The notes under the pieces are model-generated. The model saw only the letters and a list, made by a program, of their open reading frames with translations, made no database searches and was not told where the DNA came from. The position numbers were made by a program, and so were the translations under genes. DNA of 64,000 bases from Taeniopygia guttata (Eukaryota > Chordata > Aves > Passeriformes > Estrildidae), in contig NC_133024.1 in the NCBI RefSeq assembly GCF_048771995.1, forward strand, positions 86,656,501 to 86,720,500, in the 5' to 3' direction. This document shows, in pieces, positions 26,316 to 36,560 of this stretch (its first letter is position 1; each line of letters opens with the position of its first letter).

Positions 26316-27600
26316 AATTTCCTAGCTGGCTTAATAGCCTGTGATCATATTGGAAGAAAAGAGATTTATTTTTTAAGTAATGTGTTTGGAAGAGTGAAGA
26401 AGAAGAGTAAATAAGAAGCATTTTCTGATTACTTCCACTCTGTAAATCATCCATTTGTCCAGTGCAAACATGGGAAGGACTAGACTGCCCACAAAGGAGG
26501 CAGTGTGAAAATAAGGAGAAGGAGCTGAGAAAGGAGGGAGAAAAAGACAGGTGAGTGTCCCTTTGTTGATGCCATCTGCCAGACCTCTGTGCAGCTGTTG
26601 TTGATCCCTGGAGGATGCAGCAATGCAATGTGGCAAAGGCAGCTGCGGACAAGACCAGTCAGAAAAGGATTTCCCCCATTTATTCTTTTTACTCATTTTG
26701 ATAGCTGCTGTAGGTTTCACTGGATCTGGCCTTCATGAAATTTGTGGCTGTTTATTGGCATTTACATTAATGAGGTAAAACAGTGTTCTCCTCTGAGGAA
26801 ATACAGAAAAAGGCCTGCTTTATTTCTCTGCAGGGTGCCTATCTGCTGCTGCTGAGACTGTACTCTGTAGTGTGCTAGTAAACTGCTAGTAAAACAGTTG
26901 TAGGTACTGTCTATAGCTGTCTTCATTCCTGCAAAATCCTGGCTGTGAAGTATGTTGTGCTTATTATCTTTTAAGAAGTCATATTGGACATCTTAAATGA
27001 GCTATTTACCTTCTGATGCAGCAGCTGGCTCTCCTCTGGCTCTCCTGTTCTTATTTGTCCTTTTGGCAGTGTGATTCCCAGGCAGTGAAGGCTAGATAAA
27101 ATATGTTCACATGAAATTCTGCTGTTAACTTACAGTAAGTCTGAACTGATGCAGCTGAAGTTGGGGGAGACACTGAAATTGAAAACAGAAGTCAGTCATC
27201 TATAATCAAAAGTGACAGAAGGGATGAAGAATCGCAAGTACTTACAGCAGTGCTTTTCTCTCTGTGTCTCTCACTCACATTACCAGTTTAAGACGAAGTT
27301 GGTCTGTTTTTCCAGTCCTTATGTGCCTTATCTACTCAGGAGACATATTTACAACAGTGGTCAGGGGAGCCATTTGACTTGAAGATAAGAAGGAATGGAA
27401 GGCTGGCAGCAAATCCTATATTTGACATCTCCAAACTGCACCTGATTTTCTCCTGTGTCCCAGAGCCCAGAAGGGCCTCTCATAGAGTGCTGCAAGGCTT
27501 GCCATTTTGCTGTGAGGATAAGGAAAGGGCTTGGAGTACAAATCACCCCATGTTACTTGTAGATCTGTTCCTTATCTGTTCCTAAAATCTGGCGAGAATG
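26312..27600. other. Intergenic sequence, nothing recognised
   Basis: Ordinary non-coding sequence with a small 11-base tandem duplication (tgctagtaaac) near 26873-26896. The open frames here extend through the poly(T) run or lie in unremarkable sequence and look like chance. Confidence 0.65.
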
Positions 27601-27623
27601 CATTTGGTACAAACTAGGGAGGT

Positions 27624-27653
27624 GGGGGGCTGGTAGTGGGGTGGGGGGGTGGG
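27624..27653 (+). other. G-quadruplex-forming motif
   Basis: G-runs occur at 27624-27629, 27638-27641, 27643-27649 and 27651-27653. Splitting the 7-G run gives four runs of at least three G separated by single-base loops, which is among the most stable quadruplex patterns. Confidence 0.75.
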
Positions 27654-27660
27654 AGGTGGA

Positions 27661-30600
27661 GAGCGGCTCTGTGCAGGGAAGGTGCCTTTCACACTGAGAG
27701 GCAGCCACTCTGTACTAGGTTAAATCCAGGGAACAGTCTCAGTGGTGTTACTTCACATTTGTCACACTGTTACTCCGCAACTTGTACCCGGGTACCTCAG
27801 GAGATGTTATCTGAAATGACCTGGACATGGTTCAGGTTTTAAACCAGTTAAGAGAAAGAGCTTAAATTACTGCATCTTTGAGTTGGAAGATGTTTAAACC
27901 AGAAAGAAACCCAGAAGGATAATGAAAAACGTTCCCCCCTCCTCTTCTATACCACATCAGATTGACTAATCCTCTGTTATGTGGCTTTACTTTGAAACAG
28001 ATCATTCTCGTTGCAACACGTTTAATGCTGCCAGCCACCACATGGTTATTTGGCAGCTATTTAAAGCTCAGATCATATTACTCTGTCGCAGTGCTAGGCA
28101 CCCATGTTCCAACTGGTATACAACTGATCTAAAGAGAAATCAGCTTCAGGTTTTGTTCTCTGAAATTAAATGTGACGGCATGATCTCTATGATCCTTTCC
28201 CCCCTTTTTTTCTCTCTCTCTCCTTTTTTTTTTTTTAATGCATTATTACTTTTTGGAACAGCATTTTGCTAGCACCACAGGGGAAATTCAGTTAGGTTGT
28301 CAGCCTGATATAGTGTATTATCAGACACGTTAGCTTTTCCTCCCTCTTACATTTGCTTAAGAGCTTATAAACCACAGAGAATAAAAAGTGCTAAATAGAA
28401 TGAAATGACCTGTCAAGGGTAGATATAGTATTTGTGAATGACTTAAAAAAATTCCAGCAGCTTCAAGCACTCCAATCTCACTGACTGACTGCGTTATCTT
28501 GAAATTTGGCCTCTTTTTTTATTCCTCCAAGTAAAGCTCTTTGATGGGCATTGATCTTTGATGATTCTGTCTTGAAAAGGACTAATTTTTTCTTCTCATG
28601 TTCAATCCAGGGTGAGATTTTGTATCAGGAGAGGATATCTTTATGAGATTTGAAATAGATTTGACACCTGCTCTAAATATCGTAAGACTAATCTTTTACA
28701 AAACATTGAACAATGTCTAGAAAAGCTAGTCCCAAGAAGATTTAACCAATAAATACACGGTATTTAATAGGGAATTTAGTTATTCTATTAATGTAAAACA
28801 GGAGAATTTTCCATGGAAAACAAAGTGACTGATCTCGTGCCCAGCTCATTTTGAACTCTGATAGATGTATTAAATTCAGGAGCTGGAGTGATCAGCTTGC
28901 ATTTAACCTCTCTCAGGAAATGTGGGATAGTACTTTCAAAGAAGCTCCAGTGAGTCTTGATTAGGAAACTGAAGTTTTTTTATTCTTTTTCTACTCCTAT
29001 TTTCTGATGTCCTGCCCACGTGTACGTCATCATCCTCCTTCTCCCCTCCCCCCTGCAATTATGAAAAAACCTTTTCAGGGTTTAAATCTTTGCCCTGAAC
29101 TTTAAATAACAAGTTCCTAGTCAAAGCAATATGTACAGTATATTCCTGTGTGTTCTGGGACTAGTGTTAAGTAGCTTGGTTCTTTGGCATGTACATCACA
29201 TAATCCAGTATAAGAGCACCCTTTCAGCCTTCCCTGAGAAGCAGGCTTTAGGGAGGGCAGTGTTAAGCTTCCCTTGAAACACCTCATCCTTCGAGGCACT
29301 GCTGTGCAGCACCATGCACACAACAGTCCCGCATGTGCCTGGTGCTGAGAGGAGCCTGAAGAGCTTTGTGAGCCTCTCCAGGACCCACACGTGGGACAGC
29401 TTAGAATGCAGTCTCCAAGACATGTCTATGCAGCATGCATGCGGACAACTAGCTTTGAAAAGTTAAGTACTGTACTCTGATGGTGGCTGTGCCTGCGGTG
29501 TGCAGGACAAGGATAGGGCCAAAGAGAGGAGGAACAGTAACCTGGATTATGCTTTCTGCCTTCCCCACAGAAGCAGGGCCCAGTGCTGTGGTCCTGTCAC
29601 TGTAGCTCCAAATGCCTGTCATGTTTTTGAAGTTGCACAATACACTGTTAGTTTGTGGGTTTCCCCAGTGTTAGTTGTGCCTGGGGAAATGAGACTGGTG
29701 AGATTCAGAACAGAACAGGTTATGTGTAAGTTGTAGCTCTTTAGTTGGATTGATACACTAATACAAAAAAGCTGTGCACAGTTTCAGATTTCCTCAGAAG
29801 ATTTTTCTGATTACTCTCTGTATCTACAGAGAATGCAATCCATGGGAAGCACTTGCTTCTACTATCTATCAGAAAATAAAAGTTCCAGCCTGATTAAAAA
29901 AAAAAACAAACTCCTATCAGCTTAGTTTTTCCAGCTCTAATGAAAACTTAGGAGTACTTTATTGTACAAATAATCCCGTATAAATCTGTTACAAGGCAGT
30001 GACATACACACTTAAAGACAGGATAGTGACAGTTTGTTCTATTGTGTAAGACCCTCTTATAAGTCTAACCTGTGATTCACACAGTGAATATTTCAATAAC
30101 CCTTCTGCAATAAGAAGCATTACTTGTAATTCAGATTTATGGGAATATTAAGTAATTATATTCCAATTATGAATTGCTGTAAAAAAGCATGTCTGACATT
30201 TTTGCTCTGCAGAGAGGAACCCAAACAAATTCTATGTATATTTCAATGGCATTGAAATACTCTTCAGATTGCTCTTGGTAATCTGTGTCCATATCTCCTC
30301 TGTTCCAGTGAAAAGAGCACATCCATTGAAGACTCTGCATGAATCAGCTATGGGCTTTTTAATTTAATTGTGGGCTTCTGCAGTCAGAGTAAGAAAACAT
30401 TCATGAGCTAGAGAGTCCAAAGTAGAAGCTTCACTTAGAAGCTAAGGCCCTACATTTTGGTATCTGAAACTCCTTGATCAGCCATTTGCTTGGGTTATTT
30501 GGTCAGATCCTTATTCCAGCACAAATGATCTGTTCAGTTGTTGCCTAGATGCCTACATGCAAGAATAACCGTAGATGCAAGACATATCTAAAAACTTCTC

Positions 30601-30888
30601 AATAACAGAGAAAGATAGGACTCTGAGAGAGCAATTTAACAAAAAGCATTTGGTCCACACCAGCTTTTCAGTGCAGTTGGATCCTGCTGGTGAAGAACAC
30701 CAAAGGTGCGACTTTTAAGTTTGGAAAGAGCACTTGTATCAGTGTCTGAACTACTCCTGCGTTACAACAAATGGCTGGCAAAACCAAACTCCTCATGAGA
30801 CTGGGACGCGCGCCAATTTCTTCCTCTGTGAAAGGGAGAATCTGCGTCGTGTTTGTTGAGATTTGTATTTGTTGTTTACGTAAGAGAT
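27661..30888. other. Intergenic sequence, nothing recognised as a gene
   Basis: Non-coding sequence. The stretch 27990-28190 is of even composition without simple repeats and could be a conserved non-coding element, which cannot be tested from one sequence. A pyrimidine-rich run lies at 28198-28236. No retroposon signature is clear. Confidence 0.6.
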
Positions 30889-31770
30889 AACACGAGTGAC
30901 ATTCACGTCCCCCCTGTGCAACCTGCTGGGGACGGAGGGAACCCCCTCGGCTGGAGGCGCTTCCTCTCCCTTGGCCTCTCATAACGGCGGGCTGGGGAAA
31001 GACGGCGGCCGGATTTTTGGCGAGGGGATGTGTGGGCCGGGGGCGTGCTGCTGTGTGCGCCGTGGGGCCGGGGCGAGCCCGCCGAGTGGCCAGCAGAGCC
31101 GCGGGACAGCGCGGCCGAGGCGCGGGGTCCCGGGAGTGGTGGGAGAGCGGTGCAGAGCGGTGCGGTGCGGGGCAGTGCAGGGCGGTGCGGGAGCGGTGCG
31201 GGAGCGGCGAGTGAGCGGTGCGGGAGCGGTGCGGGGCAGTGCAGAGTGGTACGGGAGCGGTGCAGGAGCAGTGCGGGAGCGGTGCAGAGTGGTGCGGGAG
31301 CGGTGCGGGAGCGGTGCGGGAGCGATGCGGGAGCGGTGAGGGAGTGGTGCGGGAGCGGTGCGGGAGCGGTGCGGAGCGGTGCGGAAACGGTGCGTGCAGT
31401 GCGGAAGTGGTGCGGGAGCGGTGCGGGGCAGTGCAGAGCGGTGCAGGAGCGGTGCGGGAGCGATGCGGAGCGGTGCGGGAGCGGTGCGGGGCAGTGCAGA
31501 GTGGTGCGGGAGCGGTGCGGGAGCGGTGTGGGAGCGGTGCGGGAGCGATGCGGAACGGTGCGGGAGCGGTGCGGAAGCGGTGCAGGAGCAGTGCGGGAGC
31601 GGTGCGGAGCGGTGCGGAGCGGGGGCTGCAAGGCGCCCGGCGGCCACCGGGGGGCTTCATCTCCCCTCGAAAGGAACTGTGCCGGGAGCCGCTTCCCGGG
31701 AAAGCGGCTTGGCAGCGTTAATGTGAGCCCGGCTGCTCTGCTCCCGCCGCTCGCGTTCGACGTTAGCTCC
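30889..31770. promoter_or_regulatory. CpG-rich block, candidate CpG island
   Basis: Nearly 900 bp of very GC- and CpG-rich DNA lies abruptly inside AT-rich desert. It has unique flanks (about 30889-31140, with gacggcggccgg and ggccggggcgagcccgccga; and 31625-31770) around a minisatellite. Unmethylated blocks of this type commonly act as promoters in vertebrates, so an unannotated non-coding transcript could start here, but no coding exon is evident on either side. Confidence 0.6.
31141..31625 (+). repeat. GC-rich minisatellite, 10- and 11-bp units
   Basis: The array is built from gagcggtgcgg (11 bp) and a 10-bp variant lacking one G, with about 20-bp blocks ggcagtgcagagcggtgcgg interspersed in a higher-order pattern (near 31231, 31427 and 31490). 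Around forty units are present. Because 11 is not a multiple of three and the unit lacks stops in most frames, long open frames appear in several frames on both strands (for example 30668-31660 on the - strand). These are artefacts and not genes. The G-rich strand could form two-tier quadruplexes. Confidence 0.9.
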
Positions 31771-34699
31771 CGGGTTAGCCATTTAAAGGTATCTCGGCCT
31801 CCCTGTTTATTTTGAGGGTCTCACGGCTGCCAGCCTTCACCAAGCAGGGGCTAATACGCTTAAGCACGTTTTACCCTTCGCGAGAGCTTTAATAACAACC
31901 AAGGCCATTAGTGGGGCAGGACGGCCCCAAATGCTGGGCTAAATGCTCTTTCCAGCCTGGCAGGCTCCTGTGTCTGCGGTGCTGCTCTACTTCTTGTGGT
32001 AAATAGGTATTTCAATAATTGCTTGCTTAAATAATCATTCATGAGAGTTATACATATTAACAACTATAATACATTGGTTTTGTTTGTTTTTTTTTAAACA
32101 CTTACATTCATTCATAAGATCTCAAAGTGCTTTATAAATGAGGTCAGTGCAATTAACCCTATTGAGCCACTGCTGCGAAGAAATTCCAGATGTGCCCATA
32201 AACTGATGCTGTCACTTGGCATCAGTTGGACAAATGGTCCTGTGTCTAGCACTTTTAATCCAATCTGGAATCAAAACCAAAACAGTGGAAAGCCGCCATA
32301 TTAGATAAGGTTTTTGGTCACAAAAACTGCCATTGCCTTGAAGGGAGGAAGGAAATAGCCTGGAAGAATTTGGAAACTGCCCTGCTGTGCTTGAAGTGGT
32401 TAGGGATCACTGAAGAAATGAAATAAGGAGAAGCAGCAGTTGGCAAAAACTGGAAGAGGTAGCAGCAAGGAGAGTGAAGTTTCTTAAGTAACATGTAGCT
32501 TAGAGAGCTGTCACAGTTTTCGAGAGAGACTCCTGCCCTTCCTTAGCGGAAAATGTTCCCAGTGATCTGAAAGAGTGAGGGGGCTAAAGCCCTAAAAGGA
32601 GGCCTCCAATTTTAGAAATGTGTCTCCTCACCATAATCCCTCCACTTTTATAACATTTTCTACGTATGACATTATACGAACTGCGTAACTGACAAATCCT
32701 TCATTTGCATTAGATTTAAGTGGCTTCCCTCCCATCATTCCTCACAGTTAAAAATACATTACAGAAATTACTATCCTGCCTAGGAAAATGTGTGATGACT
32801 CTGGTGTCTGTCGTTTATTTCTAAAACATTTTGGCACTTTTCCTCCTGAGTTGTCTTTTCCCTTCAGCTTCGAGAAGGGGAAAGGAAAGTGCAGGGTTAG
32901 GGCAAGATTTTTCCATTTCCCTGGTTATTGCATGCCTGCATTGCAGCCCACATGCCAGGCATGACGGAATCTAAATGCTGGGCAGGAACAGTGAAATCCT
33001 CAGGAGGAAAGGATAATAGAAAGCACAGAGAAGCCACAGTCTGGGCTGCCATCACAATGACCCTATCGAATCATGCCAAAGGTACTGGCCCAAGATCTTT
33101 TCTTCCTACAGTGCCCAATATTTACAGAAAGACTGTCAGCAAACTGCAAGTGGAGCATGACCTTTCCTTTCAAATGACCTTTCAGCTCTTGCAAATAAGA
33201 AAAATTAAATCTTGCTTTCACCTCCTTGCTACATGGGCTAAATTTGGCCCTCTGCATGCAAATGGCCCTCTGATGTTCTTCACTCTTTTCTCCTGCAGGT
33301 CTACAGATGATGCTCCAGCATCTCGTCTCAGGAGCTGCTCATGTGGGGTTTCTGAGCATTAATCATGCTGCAGACATCCGTTTTCTCTCTGATAGGAGCC
33401 TGGCTCAATCTGTAAGGAAAAGAGGGGAATCAATCTGCCTGATTGCCGTAGACCCTTCATTTTGCACTGCTCAGCCCCTTGCCAAGCAGAGCAGCAGGGG
33501 AGTCTCCGCTCAGTTGCTCCCAGCAGGTGTCACTATGGAATGGGAAAATGCAATTCCAGGGCTGGGAAAGAAGTCTGGCAACAGGTGGAGCATCCTCTGA
33601 CACTGCTGCCGAGGTAGCATGCCACTGTGTCGTGGAAACTTTCATAATTAGATCTGAATCAGACGTGTTGCCACCCTCTGCCTTCCCTCCTTTTTTCCCC
33701 TTCGTTGCAGCAATCATAATAGTGGGTCGGGGGAGATTTTGATTTTTTTAAGGCATTGCTTAGCAATGAATGCAGAGACACCCATCTTCATGGATCACTA
33801 CCCTGTGTAGTAATGCAGCACAATAACGTGTAAAGTTTCCAGAACTGTTGGTAATTACTGATAAGCCCAGTTCAGCTTTCAGTTACATACAAAGCTGGGT
33901 AAACAATGGGAGGAAAAAATTAATTAGAGCCCATGTTTGCTAAAGCTAGCTAGTGATTCCATCTGATCACGTTCCTGCTCCTTTTATTCCCTTTGCACAA
34001 ACATTTGGGTGGTCAGGTTTTTCTAGCACCTAGGTGTGCAGGGAGAGCTTTAGTCTGTTCAAATAAAATGTTTCTCTCTAAGGGCATGGGCCCTTCTGGC
34101 AAGTGCTTGCCTATTCTCTGCCCTTGTGTTTGCAGCTGGGAAGGTGTTTGGAGGCCTGGGAAGGTAGAAGTCGAATGGTCACCTCTCCCAAGCAATACTG
34201 GGAATCTATACATCAGCAAAAGCAATGGGGGAAGAGAGAAGAGAGGAAAAAAAATAATAGGAGACAGTGGGAAAGACACTCATCTGGAGATATTTCACAC
34301 ATGTGAAATATCGCTTGACCCCAGAGTAACTTTATACAATATGTCTTCTGTGACAACAAACACAGACTATGTGAAGAGGCAGAGGGGAATTCACCATCTC
34401 ACAGAGTTCCTCTTAGGCATGCTCTGAACAGACTGGTGATGTAAATACCGGGCGTGGCTTGGATTGCCTCACTTGCTGGGAAAACTGAGGTAGACACAGT
34501 TCTTAAGAATTTTATCCAGTGGGAAGGGTCAGTAGGTGCTATGCAGAAGCTCAAGCGCTGCATGGGCCCTTTGTCCCTCCCTGGCTCCTCATCAGGGACT
34601 CAGACAACTTTTGGGTTTTTAGGGGGACTGAGGGTGTCAGCAGATGCTGCCAAGTCTCTAAAATCCATGTTGTCTTTATGATCAGTTGAGCCCCCTCAC
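31771..34699. other. Intergenic sequence, possible conserved non-coding stretches
   Basis: No gene is recognised. The stretches 32640-32760 and 33590-33980 are free of simple repeats and have the look of non-coding regulatory DNA, including octamer-type sites (atttgcat at 32703-32710, atgcaaat at 33256-33263). Their number is close to chance expectation for a window this size. Overlapping open frames at 32928-33742 show no family resemblance. Confidence 0.5.
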
Positions 34700-34812
34700 T
34701 ACAGTAGGTCTGACTTACTAATGTCAAAGCAAGACTAGTCCTGAGAAGGTAGTCAGAGCAGATGACCCCCCAAATGTCCTTTCCAGCTAAAATAACTCCA
34801 TAATTCTAGTTA
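34700..34812 (+). repeat. Possible CR1 3' fragment, sense orientation
   Basis: The blocks gcagatgaccccccaaatgt and cctttccagctaaaataact followed by ccataattctag resemble a CR1 3' terminus with a decayed 8-bp tail. The upstream limit is not clear. Confidence 0.5.
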
Positions 34813-35535
34813 TGTGGGGTCATATTTATTTATCCATATCCTTGAAGAGTGTCTTTATTTTCCTTCATACCATTTACCAGTTTTATACAGAAGGAATGCC
34901 TGTTCTGCTCTGCCATTCTCAGAGATCAGGAATGTGATCAGGATGAAAGTGATATCTCCTCAACTGATTATAAATATTGTGTATATCTTTCCTTCTTCTG
35001 CATCCTCAGAGAAACTCAGATACCTCTGCTGGCGAGGACCATGTTTGGTCAAGGATAAACAGAGAAAGGACTTGAGTGTCCTCAGCATCATCTCCTCACA
35101 TTTCCATTCACTGAAGTGCTCCCTCAGAGTCAGTGCATCTGTGATTTCTTCAGATTCATCTCCAACGTGTAGCAACAAGGTCAGGCAATTATAGGTATGG
35201 CTTGGTGTTTTGCTGTCAATGAACAGTTTGGTGAGACGTGGCATCTGCTTAGACTCATAATGAGTTTCTCTTCTGAAGAAATGCTTGGCAGATGGATCCA
35301 TAAAATCCTACACTTAAGTGCACCCTTTTATTGCTGCTGTTCATGCCCTGGTATGCAAAGCTGTGTTTTATGTGGTATTGGGAAAGGCTCAGATCAAAGC
35401 TAATGGGATTTACCCATGATACCTTCAACAAGGAGTTCAAAAGATAGGAAATCATCTATGAAGACATTCGGACTTCACATATCTATTCTTGTTAGGATAC
35501 AACAACAAAAAAAAAAGGATTCTGGTCAGAGGCCT

Positions 35536-35617
35536 AATATCAGTCTCTCCTTTTTTGGAGAGACTTTTTTGGTTTTCCTTGTTGTCCAATATCAGTCTCT
35601 CCTTTTTTGGAGAGACT
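35536..35617 (+). repeat. 30-bp direct duplication (two copies, 52 bp apart)
   Basis: An identical 30-base segment occurs at 35536-35565 and 35588-35617. Each copy is itself a small hairpin with nine-base arms (agtctctcc / ggagagact) around six T. The second copy forms the centre of the long palindrome described separately. Confidence 0.95.
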
Positions 35618-35635
35618 GATATTGGACAACAAGGA
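35576..35635. repeat. Perfect long hairpin, 27-bp arms with a 6-T loop
   Basis: Arms 35576-35602 and 35609-35635 are exact reverse complements around tttttt at 35603-35608. There is not a single mismatch, so the structure is either recent or maintained. It could fold as an RNA hairpin or a DNA cruciform. No protein-coding context is seen. Chance occurrence of such a stem in 64 kb is negligible. Confidence 0.97.
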
Positions 35636-35826
35636 CCCCTTCTAACTTTGCCTGCATGGTCTCCCCTTGGCCTCCAGCCACAAGTATCTGCCCTGGCAGT
35701 ATGCTCCTAAAACAAACTCACAGTGTGTGAATGTAAATAAATTCTCCCCTCTCCCTGTTTGAGATACTTTCAGGAAAGAAAATATCCTTATGTTCTAAAT
35801 TTTGTTTATTCTGAATACAGTTGCTG

Positions 35827-35854
35827 GATGTAAGCCATTCTAATGGCTTACATC
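35827..35854. repeat. Perfect palindrome, 13-bp arms with a 2-base centre
   Basis: The arm gatgtaagccatt is followed by ct and its exact reverse complement aatggcttacatc. It lies 191 bases after the long hairpin. No further feature is recognised around it. Confidence 0.95.
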
Positions 35855-36189
35855 TCTACTTCTTTTGTAGAGAGCTCAGATGTTGAAGAATTTGATGTCA
35901 AGCATTACACAAGTCTGTATCATTTGTACTCATGTTTTAAAAATCCTGGCATAGAGGAGTAGCAAAAACCACCACCAAACTCCAAAACAAGGCCCCCAGA
36001 TCTGTGTGCTCTTGCACTTTGACTGTCCCTGGGGTCTTCATGGAATTTACAAAACCGGGAGCAGAGCCTGACACAGGGTGTCAGGTGGCAAGTGTTTGTG
36101 GTACTTGCTTGTCAGATAAAGATTCATTTAGGAATGCAGACGAGGAGAAGGAAGCCTCCTTCTGCACCTAGCACAGCCCCTGCAAATCA
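35855..36189. other. Intergenic sequence, nothing recognised
   Basis: Ordinary non-coding sequence between the palindrome cluster and the next CpG-enriched stretch. Confidence 0.6.
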
Positions 36190-36560
36190 GGTGTCAAATT
36201 TGCTGTCGTGTAGCGAGCAAGCGCTTGGCAAGTTGTTCCTGGTGCGTAGGTTACAGAGGTGGTGCTGCTTTAACACACGTAATTGTGCTGGTGTCCGGCA
36301 GCAGACCCTGGGACGCTTTGCTCGCTGTGTGGCAGAGCCTGGGCCACCAGCCAGCCGAGCTGCGTGCACTTGCTCGTGCTCAATTAGCAGGTTCAGCCTG
36401 TGTATGCAATCCACGCTGACTGCAGTGCCAAGGCACCAGTTGCCCTCAGCAGCTAATAATATAGAACTGCACAGCACAGTTAATTAAGTAGGTACAGTTT
36501 ATTCCATGGTATACTCCCTACATGCGAAATGCTGTGTGGTTTTCGGCTAGCGATGTACGT
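36190..36560. promoter_or_regulatory. CpG-enriched stretch, possible regulatory element
   Basis: About sixteen CpG dinucleotides fall in 370 bp, whereas neighbouring sequence has almost none. Examples are tgtcgtgtagcgagcaagcg and ttttcggctagcgatgtacg. It is non-repetitive. Open frames on both strands (up to 131 codons at 36092-36487) are not recognisable as protein. It could be a methylation-free enhancer or promoter, or a former transposable element. Confidence 0.35.

Noticed and set aside
26209..26652. 147-codon minus-strand ORF with a poly-lysine stretch
   Set aside because: The lysine run is the translated poly(T) run; the rest shows no family resemblance.
30668..31660. 330-codon minus-strand ORF (with 242- and 222-codon partners in other frames)
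   Set aside because: Most of it is translation of the GC-rich 11-bp minisatellite; the same repeat opens several frames on both strands and there is no domain.
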